Made by a program: the position numbers and the translations under genes. From NCBI RefSeq assembly GCF_013035425.1, contig NZ_WQHX01000005.1, forward strand, positions 1-64,000: DNA of 64,000 nt, in the 5' to 3' direction. The notes under the pieces are model-generated. The model searched no databases. It saw nothing but the letters and a program-made list of their open reading frames with translations, and was not told where the DNA came from. This DNA comes from Ruegeria arenilitoris (GTDB lineage Bacteria > Pseudomonadota > Alphaproteobacteria > Rhodobacterales > Rhodobacteraceae). Below are positions 23,530-31,943 of the stretch, piece by piece (positions within the stretch are counted from its first letter, which is position 1; each line of letters opens with the position of its first letter).

Positions 23530-24957
23530 CTAGTCCCCCCGACCTATGAACGTTGTGTCTTTGTATGCACGTTCGCCGCTTTCAAGATCTTCAACCCAAA
23601 TACGTACCGAGGTTGTATCAGCTCCCGCAGGGTCGGTGTCTTTGGACGCAGCAATGTAGACCCGCGTTAACTGCGCGGTGTCCGCTGCGACGATCACGGT
23701 GTCACCTTCAACACCTTCGACTTCGATCTGCATTGCCGGATCGCCGACCAGCGACAACCTGAAAGAACGCTCTTCGCCATGTTTGTTGCGCAAACGGACA
23801 TCGTAGGTATTTCGGATTGTGCCATCAGACAATGTAACGAAAGTGGGATTGCGCACGGGCGCGACCGTCAAATCGATATCCGACCGGATGAATAGAGCAA
23901 ACAATAGAGCGAACCCAACGAGCGACCAAAGTGCTGTGTACATGATAGTTCTTGGTCGAAAGATATGCTTCCAGACATTCTTTGGCTTTTCGCCTGCACG
24001 TTCGCGCGTTTCGTCGCTCAGTGCCATGTAGTCTATCAGTCCGCGCGGCTTCCCGATCTTGGCCATCATGTCATCGCAGGCATCGATACAGAGTGCGCAG
24101 GTGATACACTCCAACTGTTGTCCATCTCTGATATCAATCCCGACCGGACACACGTTCACGCAGGCCATGCAGTCAATGCAGTCGCCCAATTCAGAATCAG
24201 CAGTTCTCTTACCCTTGCCGCGAGGTTCGCCCCGCCATTCACGATATCCGACCACAAGCGTGTCTTCGTCCATCATCGCAGCCTGAATCCTGGGCCATGG
24301 ACACGCATAGATACAAATCTGTTCTCGGGCGAACCCCCCGAACAAAAAGGTGGTGCCAGTTAGGATGAGTACGGTCGTATATGCGATCGGGTGCGCGTTT
24401 CCGGTGATCAGATCGCGCGCCAAGGTAGGCGCGTCAGCGAAATAGAAAACCCAGGCTCCGCCTGTCGCCAGACCGATCAGCAACCAGACTACCCATTTCG
24501 TCAATCGCAATCGTGCTTTTCTAAGATCCAGTTTCTTTTGCCGATGCAATCGCAATCGCGCGTTCCGATCGCCTTCGATCCAGCGCTCAACCAGAATATA
24601 CAGATCCGTCCAAACAGTTTGAGGGCAAGCATATCCGCACCACACCCGGCCCAGTGCCGAAGTGAACAGAAACAGCCCCAACCCCGCCATGATTAAAAGC
24701 CCTGCAACGAAGTAGAATTCATGCGGCCAAATCTCGATCCAGAAGAAATAAAAGCGACGGTTCGCCAAATCCAGCAACACTGCTTGATCTGGCAGGCTTG
24801 GCCCACGATCCCACCTGATCCACGGCGTCAGATAGTAAATCCCCAAAGTGACCGCCATGATGATCCATTTCAGGTTGCGAAATGGCCCGGATACGCGCCG
24901 GGGGAAGATCGGCTCCCTGGCCGCGTAAAGGCTCGGGGCTGGGTTGGAATCGCTCAC
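23530..24957 (-). CDS. ccoG: cbb3 oxidase assembly cupric reductase CcoG (FixG/RdxA)
   Basis: The 475-residue polytopic membrane protein carries two ferredoxin-type clusters: CIDCMACVNVCPVGIDI near residue 262 and CITCALCIDACDDMM shortly after. It also has the FixG WCGYACPQTVWTDL and CIYACPWPRIQ motifs within membrane segments. The C-terminal periplasmic domain is Ig-like. Relatives reduce copper for cbb3 assembly. It is first gene of ccoGHIS; an FNR-type box lies 60 bases upstream. Confidence 0.96.
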   Translation of the reverse strand: MSDSNPAPSLYAAREPIFPRRVSGPFRNLKWIIMAVTLGIYYLTPWIRWDRGPSLPDQAVLLDLANRRFYFFWIEIWPHEFYFVAGLLIMAGLGLFLFTSALGRVWCGYACPQTVWTDLYILVERWIEGDRNARLRLHRQKKLDLRKARLRLTKWVVWLLIGLATGGAWVFYFADAPTLARDLITGNAHPIAYTTVLILTGTTFLFGGFAREQICIYACPWPRIQAAMMDEDTLVVGYREWRGEPRGKGKRTADSELGDCIDCMACVNVCPVGIDIRDGQQLECITCALCIDACDDMMAKIGKPRGLIDYMALSDETRERAGEKPKNVWKHIFRPRTIMYTALWSLVGFALLFALFIRSDIDLTVAPVRNPTFVTLSDGTIRNTYDVRLRNKHGEERSFRLSLVGDPAMQIEVEGVEGDTVIVAADTAQLTRVYIAASKDTDPAGADTTSVRIWVEDLESGERAYKDTTFIGRGD

Positions 24958-25017
24958 AAGGTGGCTCCGGTTCTGGCTTTTTCAGGCGACTTCTTCCAGA
25001 TCATACAACCAAGAACT

Positions 25018-25031
25018 TTGATTTGGGTCAA
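25018..25031. promoter_or_regulatory. FNR-type box upstream of ccoGHIS
   Basis: TTGAT-TTGG-GTCAA matches the FNR/FnrL consensus TTGAT-N4-ATCAA in nine of ten half-site bases. It is centred about 67 bases before the ccoG start, in the 99-base spacer after the LysR gene. Activation of ccoGHIS by FnrL under low oxygen is known in Rhodobacterales; here it is inferred. Confidence 0.82.
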
Positions 25032-25056
25032 AAGCACATCACAAAGACACCTTTTG

Positions 25057-25932
25057 TCACACCTGCCGAGCTTGCCGTTTTAGCCAGCCTACGAATGTTT
25101 TGACCTCTGCCCGCATCGGAGATCGGGCCGTAACAATATGGTATCCGGCTGCGTCTGGCTCTGAGTATAGCTCAACAATTCGACCATTCAGAATGTCCTG
25201 TTCGACAAAGTGTCGCACAGTGATAGTGACGCCCTGCCCTGCCCTTAGGCCGTCTAACACCAAATTTCCGGGAACTTCGATACGGCCTGCACCCGGCCCA
25301 ATTTCCGCACCGCGGCCAGCAAGCCACATCGACGCTTCGGTTGTACCAACCTCTTGCAGCCAGGGCAGCTCGGCCAAATCGGCAGGGGTCCAGTCGGACT
25401 TGTCTTCCAAAAGCTCCGGCGCAGCCACTATCACCATCGGAGACCTGAGCAGCATTTGCGAGTCGACACCTGACCAACCGCCTTCACCGTAACGGATCGC
25501 AATATCAACTCCGCCCGGGCGCAGTTCAACCAGCTCTGGGGAAGGATCCAGAATTAGGCCAATTTCGGGATGGACTGCGCGAAACGCAGGAAGCCGAGGC
25601 ATTAGCCAAGATGCGGCGAATGAAGATGTCAGGGAAACATGCACCGGTCGGTCTGAACCTGATCGGACGAGCTCTTCGACCGCTGCCCCTATCGCCCCAA
25701 ACCCCAGATGCAAAGCGCGGGCGAGGTGTTCGCCTTCAGCGGTCAACGACATGGTCTTACCGCTTCGATCCAACAGCGCGACTCCCATGTGCTCTTCCAG
25801 AACTCGCAATTGCTGGCTTATTGCAGCGTGACTAACATTTAGCGCGGCTCCGGCCTGAACAACATTTTTCTTTTCTGCGAATGCAGAGAATGCTCTCAAC
25901 GATGTCAAAGGCGGAAGTGATTTCCAATTCAT
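25057..25932 (-). CDS. LysR-family transcriptional regulator (GcvA-like)
   Basis: The 291-residue protein has an N-terminal winged HTH (LPPLTSLRAFSAFAEKKNVV, then LNVSHAAISQQLRVLEEHMG) and a C-terminal substrate-binding domain with GVDIAIRYGEGGWSGVDSQM, the pattern of GcvA-type LysR regulators. It splits the cco genes into ccoNOQP and ccoGHIS, which are usually adjacent. A divergent 52-codon gene starts about 100 bases away, the usual target arrangement. A perfect 8-bp palindrome covers its own start codon. The ligand is unknown. Confidence 0.92.
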   Translation of the reverse strand: MNWKSLPPLTSLRAFSAFAEKKNVVQAGAALNVSHAAISQQLRVLEEHMGVALLDRSGKTMSLTAEGEHLARALHLGFGAIGAAVEELVRSGSDRPVHVSLTSSFAASWLMPRLPAFRAVHPEIGLILDPSPELVELRPGGVDIAIRYGEGGWSGVDSQMLLRSPMVIVAAPELLEDKSDWTPADLAELPWLQEVGTTEASMWLAGRGAEIGPGAGRIEVPGNLVLDGLRAGQGVTITVRHFVEQDILNGRIVELYSEPDAAGYHIVTARSPMRAEVKTFVGWLKRQARQV

Positions 25933-25953
25933 ATGTAACCCAGACTTACATAT
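25931..25953. promoter_or_regulatory. Palindrome over the LysR start codon
   Basis: ATATGTAA (25931-25938) and TTACATAT (25946-25953) are perfect inverted repeats separated by seven bases. The dyad contains a T-N11-A core, as expected for LysR-type sites, and overlaps the start codon of the LysR gene (25930-25932). Autoregulation and control of the divergent small gene are inferred from position. Confidence 0.62.
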
Positions 25954-26033
25954 CGAAATAGTAATTGAGTCGCATTTCTACCGTCAAAGGTCAATCTTGA
26001 AAGCAGTTGTCAAACACATGCAGGAGAGTTTCT

Positions 26034-26192
26034 ATGCTATCGATCTACGCAAAATCGTTCATGACCGCCACGCGCATTAACGCACCGACCATCGTGGATG
26101 CGCCGCGACGCAAGAGTGCGAAACGACATTGGCTACCCAATGGCCACTGGTGGCTGCAAAGAAAACGCGATATCGACTTGCGCCACCTGTGA
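26034..26192 (+). CDS. Small basic protein, divergent from LysR regulator
   Basis: The product is 52 residues, starting MLSIYAKSFMTATRINAPTI, with a very basic C-terminal part (RRKSAKRHWLP, then QRKRDIDLRHL). The start at 26034 is chosen because AGGAGAG lies six bases upstream; a frame extension to 26007 lacks such a site. I do not recognise a family. It has no clear membrane helix and no cysteines; tryptophans at residues 33, 39 and 40 are notable. Its divergent position makes it the likely target of the LysR regulator. Confidence 0.55.
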   Translation: MLSIYAKSFMTATRINAPTIVDAPRRKSAKRHWLPNGHWWLQRKRDIDLRHL

Positions 26193-26244
26193 TTGCCGAA
26201 CCAAACCAGTTTCTGGACCCAATCGGTTCTAGGTTATATTCTTG

Positions 26245-26300
26245 AAAAATCGGCACCGGCTGTTCAGGAAACGCGCGAACAGATGATACAACCGGTGCCG
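26245..26300 (-). terminator. Terminator of ccoNOQP
   Basis: CGGCACCGG (26251-26259) and CCGGTGCCG (26292-26300) form a perfect 9-bp stem, with CTGTTC/GAACAG (26260-26265 and 26277-26282) paired inside. On the minus strand the stem is followed by ATTTTTC. It lies 42 bases past the ccoP stop, so it ends the ccoNOQP transcript. The remaining bases up to 26342 also hold a weaker CCTTCGG/CCGAAGG repeat. Confidence 0.85.
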
Positions 26301-26342
26301 AGACCTTCGGGCGAAAAGCCGTCCGAAGGTATCCCCATATCG

Positions 26343-27206
26343 TTACTGGCCGCCGCCCAGCTGATGCACATAGGCGGTAACTGCTCGGATTTGTGCTTCG
26401 GTCAGGCGGTTTTCCCATGCGGGCATCACACCGTAGCGACTGTAAGTAACCGTTTCAGTCAGTTCCTGCTCACTTCCGCCGAACAACCAGATCGCGTCTG
26501 TCAGGTTCGGCGCGCCTTGAGTAACATCGCCTTTACCGTCTTCACCGTGACAAACCGCGCAATTGTCCGCATAGACGACTTCGCCGGCTTGCGCTGCACC
26601 GTCATCTGTCTGCGCATTTGTCAAAGACATTACGTATTGAACAACTTGTGTTATCTCATCTTGCTCAAGGATTTCGCCAAATGCAGGCATTTCAGAGTAC
26701 CGCGCATCGTCGCTTTCTTCGTTGCGGATGCCGTAGGCTACCGAGTATTCGATGTCTTCCATCGTACCACCCCACAGCCAGGCATCATCCAACAAGTTGG
26801 GGAAACCCGAAGCACCCTCCGCGCCTGACCCGTGGCATTGCGCGCACCACGTACGGAAAACCGCGCCGCCCGCATTTACGGCGTATTGCTGAAGCTCTGC
26901 ATCGCTTGCGATACTATCCAACGGGGTTTCTACAAGCTTCGCGTTCAAGGGCGCGTTCGCCTCTTGGAAAGCGATCATCTCCTCTTGTACCAAAGCACGT
27001 GAAGACCACCCCAGGACACCAGCTGTAGCCGACTGAACCAAAGGCCACGCGGGATACATGATCGTGTAAATCACGCCCCAAAAAATAGTCGCGTAGAACG
27101 TCCAAAGCCACCAACGCGGCATCGGGTTGTCAAACTCTTCCAGACCGTCCCAGCTGTGACCGGTTGTCTGCGGATCACCCGGTTGTTTTTCAGGTGTCTT
27201 GCTCAT
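26343..27206 (-). CDS. ccoP: cbb3 cytochrome c oxidase subunit III (diheme CcoP)
   Basis: The 287-residue protein has an N-terminal membrane anchor ([20 protein letters not shown]) and two c-type heme motifs, CAQCH and CAVCH, in two cytochrome c domains exposed to the periplasm. The [17 protein letters not shown] start is typical of CcoP. It receives electrons from cytochrome bc1 through soluble or membrane cytochrome c. Its start overlaps the ccoQ stop by four bases. Confidence 0.98.
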   Translation of the reverse strand: MSKTPEKQPGDPQTTGHSWDGLEEFDNPMPRWWLWTFYATIFWGVIYTIMYPAWPLVQSATAGVLGWSSRALVQEEMIAFQEANAPLNAKLVETPLDSIASDAELQQYAVNAGGAVFRTWCAQCHGSGAEGASGFPNLLDDAWLWGGTMEDIEYSVAYGIRNEESDDARYSEMPAFGEILEQDEITQVVQYVMSLTNAQTDDGAAQAGEVVYADNCAVCHGEDGKGDVTQGAPNLTDAIWLFGGSEQELTETVTYSRYGVMPAWENRLTEAQIRAVTAYVHQLGGGQ

Positions 27207-27388
27207 TTCCGCGCCTCCTTGGATGTGGCGGGTTTGTCTTCATGGCGGAATGGAATGTTCGCCGTGTCTTTGTACTCTTTGCTGGCACCTGGGCGAAAAA
27301 CCCAGATGACGATGCCTATGAAAAAGGCAAAGAGCAGCAGCAACATCCAACTATCCGCAAACTGCCTTAGGATTGTGTATTCTTCCAT
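27203..27388 (-). CDS. ccoQ: cbb3 oxidase subunit CcoQ
   Basis: The 61-residue protein has one membrane helix ([20 protein letters not shown]), the FRPG motif and a hydrophilic C-terminus, matching CcoQ/FixQ, which stabilises the oxidase in the membrane. It lies between ccoO (10 bases) and ccoP (4-base overlap), the standard order. Confidence 0.95.
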   Translation of the reverse strand: MEEYTILRQFADSWMLLLLFAFFIGIVIWVFRPGASKEYKDTANIPFRHEDKPATSKEARK

Positions 27389-27398
27389 TGCACCCTCC

Positions 27399-28127
27399 CT
27401 AGCGGCTCGGGTCCGGGGTGAAAGTCGAGAAATCGACCAAAGTACCCAGCATCTGCAAATACGCGATCAGCGCGTCCGCTTCGGTCAACTCGGGTTGGCC
27501 ATCAAAGTTTCGCACGTTCACCTTATCGCCGTATCTTTCAAGCAGACCGTCGTAATCGCTGTCCGGGTCAGCCTGGGCGCGGAAGTCGGCCTGAGCATTC
27601 GCGATCATTTCTTCTGTATAAGGCGTTCCAACAACCGCATTTGCAGCCATAATGTCGCCGATATACTCACCGTCCAGCTTTCGGTTTTCGAGGAAGCCGT
27701 ATTTTGGCATCACCGACTCCGGCACCACAGATTGGGCATCTCGCAGGTGCCGAACGTGCCAATCGTCCGAATATCTGCCGCCAACGCGGGCCAGATCTGG
27801 CCCCGTCCGTTTTGACCCCCATTGAAATGGATGGTCATACATCGATTCAGCGGCCAGCGAATAATGTCCGTAACGTTCGACCTCATCCCGCATCGGACGG
27901 ATCATCTGACTGTGACAGACGTAGCAGCCCTCGCGCAGATAAATTTCCCGGCCAGCCATCTCTAACGGGGTGTAAGGACGCATGCCCTCAACCTTTTCGA
28001 TGGTGTTTTCAAGATAGAAAAGCGGGGTAATTTGAACGATGCCACCAATGGTAACGACCAAAAAGCTGAAGATCAGCAGGAGGGTCGCATTGGTCTCGAG
28101 GATTTTATGTTTGTCGAGAATTGCCAT
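27399..28127 (-). CDS. ccoO: cbb3 oxidase subunit II (monoheme CcoO)
   Basis: The 242-residue product has an N-terminal anchor ([20 protein letters not shown]), the single heme motif CYVCH inside [20 protein letters not shown], and the FixO pattern [20 protein letters not shown]. It hands electrons from CcoP to CcoN on the periplasmic side. It lies 14 bases after ccoN. Confidence 0.98.
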   Translation of the reverse strand: MAILDKHKILETNATLLLIFSFLVVTIGGIVQITPLFYLENTIEKVEGMRPYTPLEMAGREIYLREGCYVCHSQMIRPMRDEVERYGHYSLAAESMYDHPFQWGSKRTGPDLARVGGRYSDDWHVRHLRDAQSVVPESVMPKYGFLENRKLDGEYIGDIMAANAVVGTPYTEEMIANAQADFRAQADPDSDYDGLLERYGDKVNVRNFDGQPELTEADALIAYLQMLGTLVDFSTFTPDPSR

Positions 28128-28141
28128 TGCTCCGGCCCTCC

Positions 28142-29749
28142 TTATTCAGCCGGGACCGCGACGGTCAGGCTGGCCTCTTTGGCCGGTGCCTTTCGGACGG
28201 TCATCCACAGGTTGTAGCACATGATTACCGAGCCAGCGAGGAACAGTACTCCTCCCAAACCGCGCACCACGTACATTGGGAACTTGGCTGCAACTGTGTC
28301 AGCAAATGAATTCACCAAGAAACCATTGGCGTCCACTTCGCGCCACATCAGGCCTTCCATGATGCCGGTAACCCACATCGACGCGGCGTAGAGCACAATG
28401 CCGATGGTGGCGAGCCAGAAGTGCCAGCTGACCATTTGCAGCGAATAAAGGCGCTCGCGCTTCCACAGGACAGGCACCAGGAAGTACAGCGCACCAAAGG
28501 TTATCATACCATTCCAACCCAGCGCGCCCGAATGCACGTGGCCAATGGTCCAGTCGGTGTAGTGGCTGAGGCTGTTCACCGCACGGATCGACATCATCGG
28601 ACCTTCGAAGGTGGACATGCCATAAAAGCCCACGGAAATAACCATCATTCGGATGATCGGATCGGTACGTAGCTTATCCCAAGCACCTGACAACGTCATC
28701 AGTCCGTTGATCATACCGCCCCAAGACGGCATCCAAAGCACGACTGAGAACACCATACCAAGCGTCGAGGCCCAGTCCGGCAACGCAGTGTAATGCAGAT
28801 GGTGTGGACCTGCCCAGATATACAGGAAGATCAACGCCCAGAAGTGGATGATGGACAATTTATATGAAAACACCGGACGTTCGGCTTGTTTCGGAATGAA
28901 GTAGTACATCATCCCCAGGAAACCGGCGGTCAGGAAAAAGCCGACAGCATTGTGACCATACCACCACTGGATCATAGCATCCTGCACACCGGACCAAACG
29001 ATGACCGATTTCGATCCCCAGATGCTGACCGGAATTGTCATGTTGTTCACCAGATGCAACATTGCAACCGTAACGATGAAGGCCAGGTAAAACCAGTTGG
29101 CCACATAGATATGAGGCTCTTTCCGTTTTACGATCGTGCCAAGATATACGGCCAGATATGCGACCCAGACGACTGTCAGCCACAAATCAATATACCATTC
29201 AGGCTCTGCGTATTCCTTGGACTGTGTGCCGCCAAGCACATAGCCTGTCGCGGCCAGAACAATGAATAACTGGTAACCCCAAAACACAAACCATGCCAGG
29301 TTACCGCCCCACAACCTGGCGGCACTGGTACGTTGCACCACATAGAAAGATGTCGCAATCAGTGCATTTCCGCCGAATGCGAAAATTACCGCCGACGTGT
29401 GCAGCGGGCGCAGACGGCCAAAATTCAGATAGCCCTGAGCCCATTCAAAGTTTAGCCCGGGAAAAGCCAACTGGAACGCAATGAACGTACCCGCCAAAAA
29501 ACCAACGACGCCCCAAAACGCCGTCGCGATCACGCCATACCGGATGACGTCATCCATGTATTCCGCCGAGCGATCTACAATAATATCTGGTTCATCGGTG
29601 TTGCGAAGCGTCCAGATGAACAATCCTGCGGCGATTAGCATCACCAGAATCGCATGCACCTGATACGCCAAATCCCGTGCATAATTGGATCCTATGGCTG
29701 CAAATAGCACCACAAGACCAAGCACGATCAGCTTGATGTAATTCGACAT
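28142..29749 (-). CDS. ccoN: cbb3 oxidase catalytic subunit I
   Basis: The 535-residue polytopic protein is the heme-copper catalytic subunit, with about twelve membrane helices. Histidine-rich motifs for heme b, b3 and CuB are seen: [50 protein letters not shown] and [18 protein letters not shown]. It reduces oxygen at high affinity and pumps protons. First gene of ccoNOQP; a perfect FNR box lies about 100 bases upstream, shared with the divergent stress-protein gene. Confidence 0.99.
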   Translation of the reverse strand: MSNYIKLIVLGLVVLFAAIGSNYARDLAYQVHAILVMLIAAGLFIWTLRNTDEPDIIVDRSAEYMDDVIRYGVIATAFWGVVGFLAGTFIAFQLAFPGLNFEWAQGYLNFGRLRPLHTSAVIFAFGGNALIATSFYVVQRTSAARLWGGNLAWFVFWGYQLFIVLAATGYVLGGTQSKEYAEPEWYIDLWLTVVWVAYLAVYLGTIVKRKEPHIYVANWFYLAFIVTVAMLHLVNNMTIPVSIWGSKSVIVWSGVQDAMIQWWYGHNAVGFFLTAGFLGMMYYFIPKQAERPVFSYKLSIIHFWALIFLYIWAGPHHLHYTALPDWASTLGMVFSVVLWMPSWGGMINGLMTLSGAWDKLRTDPIIRMMVISVGFYGMSTFEGPMMSIRAVNSLSHYTDWTIGHVHSGALGWNGMITFGALYFLVPVLWKRERLYSLQMVSWHFWLATIGIVLYAASMWVTGIMEGLMWREVDANGFLVNSFADTVAAKFPMYVVRGLGGVLFLAGSVIMCYNLWMTVRKAPAKEASLTVAVPAE

Positions 29750-29842
29750 GTTGCGTCCCTTTGCCGTGCCTCGCCCGGTTCTCGTGCCGTGCGAAACTTA
29801 TTTGACTGGCTGCAGTTCTGTCGGACGGCAGCCAATACTGCT

Positions 29843-29856
29843 TTGATCTGTATCAA
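29843..29856. promoter_or_regulatory. FNR-type box between ccoN and universal stress protein
   Basis: TTGAT-CTGT-ATCAA is a perfect FNR consensus. It is about 94 bases before the ccoN start and about 90 bases before the divergent universal-stress-protein start, so one box may serve both promoters. Low-oxygen activation of ccoN by FnrL is the established model in related bacteria; it is inferred here. Confidence 0.88.
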
Positions 29857-29945
29857 GACAATAACCTGAATTCTGTGACACGCATAAATAATTGAATGGG
29901 TTAACTGGTCTCGCGATCCAAGTTACCCAATTGAATGAGGTCAAG

Positions 29946-30785
29946 ATGGCGTACAAATCTCTTCTCACGGTTATGACCGAAACGGAAAAAGCACGAGCGG
30001 CACTAGCCCAGATCGCCGTTTTGGCGGACGCGCAAGATGCACATGCCGAAGCTCTCTGTCTGGGCGTCGACCGAACGCAGACCGGATATTACTACGCAGG
30101 AGCAAACGCTCTGATTCTTCAGGAATCACTGACCCGGGCAAATGCCGAGGCAGACAGCTTGCTGGCTTTTGCAAAGGACTATCTTGGCAAAACCGGAGTT
30201 AGATGGTCGGCCGAAAATGGCGTTGCGCAGATCGCAGATATTGGCCGCCACGTCGCCCACCGCTCCCGGTTTTCTGATCTTGTCGTACTGCCGAAACCGT
30301 ATGGACAGGATTGTGGGACCGAAGCAGAACCTATTGTCGAATCCGCCTTGTTCGAAGGACATGCACCGGTACTGATCGTACCGGAAGACATTGAGCCTGT
30401 TGTAACGCCCAGCACGGTTCTTGTCGGTTGGAACGAAAGCGTCGAAGCCATGCGAGCCATTCGCCGCGCGTTGCCCTTTCTGCAACAGGCGGAACTAACG
30501 CGGATTGTCGTGATCGACCCACCACGTCACGGACCAGATCGGTCTGATCCTGGTGGGATGCTGTCACAGATGCTTTCGCGGCACGGTGTTAAATGCGAGA
30601 TTGACGTGCTCAGCAAGACGATGACCCGGGTTTCGGACATTCTTAACCGACATGCCGCCGATACAGAAGCCGACATGATCGTAATGGGAGCTTATGGTCA
30701 TTCTCGGTTTCGCGAAGCCATTCTGGGTGGTGCAACCCGCAACATGTTAGAACAATCGGCTGTCCCGATCTTTATGGCTCACTGA
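29946..30785 (+). CDS. Universal stress protein (UspA family)
   Basis: The start at ATG 29946 gives MAYKSLLTVMTETEKARAAL (279 residues), with GAGG upstream; the 18-codon extension to 29892 runs through the leader and is rejected. The C-terminal Usp domain ends with GAYGHSRFREAILGGATRNM, the G-x2-G-x9-G ATP-binding pattern; the N-terminal half is a degenerate Usp repeat. It is divergent from ccoN and shares an FNR box, which suggests a role at low oxygen. The partner is unknown. Confidence 0.9.
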   Translation: MAYKSLLTVMTETEKARAALAQIAVLADAQDAHAEALCLGVDRTQTGYYYAGANALILQESLTRANAEADSLLAFAKDYLGKTGVRWSAENGVAQIADIGRHVAHRSRFSDLVVLPKPYGQDCGTEAEPIVESALFEGHAPVLIVPEDIEPVVTPSTVLVGWNESVEAMRAIRRALPFLQQAELTRIVVIDPPRHGPDRSDPGGMLSQMLSRHGVKCEIDVLSKTMTRVSDILNRHAADTEADMIVMGAYGHSRFREAILGGATRNMLEQSAVPIFMAH

Positions 30786-30806
30786 TGCAGGTGCCGATCT
30801 CGTTCG

Positions 30807-30830
30807 ATGGCCGCCAGATTGAGCGGCCAT
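30807..30830. terminator. Convergent hairpin between usp and glsB-like gene
   Basis: ATGGCCGC (30807-30814) pairs with GCGGCCAT (30823-30830), loop of eight bases. It lies between two convergent stops; on the plus strand TTCGCGTTT follows. The U tracts are poor, so strength is uncertain. Confidence 0.5.
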
Positions 30831-30837
30831 TTCGCGT

Positions 30838-31092
30838 TTAAACCTTTCGGACCAACCCGATTAGGAACAGTAAAATCACGGCTCCTATCGTTGCAAAAAA
30901 GATCGATGAAAATAGTCCGCCACCAACAGAAAATCCAAGCGCAGGAAAGACGGTGCCGGCAAGAAACGCGCCAACGATACCAACAATAATATTACCTATA
31001 AGGCCGAAACCGCGTCCTTCCATAATCTTTCCGGATAGCCAACCAGCAATAGCGCCGATGAAAAGCATCGCCAAAACGCTAGAAAATTCCAT
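30838..31092 (-). CDS. GlsB/YeaQ/YmgE-family membrane protein
   Basis: The start at ATG 31090-31092 gives MEFSSVLAMLFIGAIAGWLS (84 residues); AGGAGAG precedes it by four bases, and a six-codon extension to 31110 is rejected for that reason. The protein has three hydrophobic segments and the family pattern GWLSGKIMEGRGFGLIGNII. The family is called transglycosylase-associated, but its biochemical role is not known; members are often stress-induced. It sits between usp and fnrL. Confidence 0.86.
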   Translation of the reverse strand: MEFSSVLAMLFIGAIAGWLSGKIMEGRGFGLIGNIIVGIVGAFLAGTVFPALGFSVGGGLFSSIFFATIGAVILLFLIGLVRKV

Positions 31093-31138
31093 GAAACTCT
31101 CCTGAAGCAATTGAACTCTGCAGCGCCCATCTGCGCCC

Positions 31139-31882
31139 TTAGACTAGAAAACCTCCGTCGGCATCGTCGCCCGCTTCCTCCATCAAGCGGCCCATATCGG
31201 GTATGGTGACGTGGCGCTTACCTTCAAGGGTGATAACCGTATCTTTCTTCAGGGCCGATATCTGGCGACTTACGGTTTCAAGCGTCAAGCCCAGGTAATC
31301 GGCCATCGCCTCGCGCGTTAGCGGAAGGTCAAAGACGATTGGTCCAGTAATGCCGGTCTTGTTAACCGATGCATCCCTGCGCGCAATGATCGACAAAAGG
31401 CTGGCGATTTTTTCACGCGCGGTCTTGCGTCCCAATACCAGCATCCATTCTCGCGCTGCATCCAACTCATCCAATGTCATCTGCAACAGGCGATGGGCAA
31501 TATGGGGAGTGCTGGCCATCATCTCCTCGAACGGCTTTTTTCTGAAACAACACATCACAACATCAGTAGTTGCCTGTACATCGTACGGGGCTGTTTCGCG
31601 GCCCGGACGACCTACAAAATCGCTTGGCAGCAACAGGCCGACCATCTGCGTGCGTCCGTCTTCCATGGTTTGTGTCAGAGAGGCGATCCCAGATACGACC
31701 GAACCAACAAAGTTCATTGGATCACCTGACCAAATAATCGTCTGACCGGCTTCAAAACTGCGATAGTATTTGATCTTTTCCAGAGCTTCGAGTTCGTCTT
31801 TTTCGCAATGCGCGCATACGGCCCGATGCCTTATGGGGCACTCTTCGCAATTTGTATGCTCATACAGGGCCTTGAGTGTCAT
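31139..31882 (-). CDS. fnrL: Oxygen-sensing Crp/Fnr regulator FnrL
   Basis: The 247-residue protein has N-terminal cysteines at 12, 15, 23 and 26 (NCEECPIRHRAVCAHCEKDE) and a further pair at 111-112 (VVMCCF). C15, C23 or C26 plus a residue of the 111-112 pair are the expected 4Fe-4S ligands of the FNR type. It has a cNMP-like beta-roll and a C-terminal HTH with LTLETVSRQISAL, the E-x2-SR recognition helix that reads TTGAT. It activates ccoNOQP, ccoGHIS and hemN at low oxygen in relatives. A box between fnrL and hemN suggests autoregulation. Confidence 0.95.
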   Translation of the reverse strand: MTLKALYEHTNCEECPIRHRAVCAHCEKDELEALEKIKYYRSFEAGQTIIWSGDPMNFVGSVVSGIASLTQTMEDGRTQMVGLLLPSDFVGRPGRETAPYDVQATTDVVMCCFRKKPFEEMMASTPHIAHRLLQMTLDELDAAREWMLVLGRKTAREKIASLLSIIARRDASVNKTGITGPIVFDLPLTREAMADYLGLTLETVSRQISALKKDTVITLEGKRHVTIPDMGRLMEEAGDDADGGFLV

Positions 31883-31894
31883 TCACATTCCCAA

Positions 31895-31908
31895 TTGATC
31901 TCGGTCAA
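31895..31908. promoter_or_regulatory. FNR-type box between fnrL and hemN
   Basis: TTGAT-CTCG-GTCAA lies 13 bases before the fnrL start and 36 bases before the divergent hemN start. So close to the fnrL ATG it would most likely repress fnrL, and activate or modulate hemN. The roles are inferred from spacing only. Confidence 0.78.
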
Positions 31909-31943
31909 AGTACCAGAGCGACTTCCGGTATACCGGGATTGCC

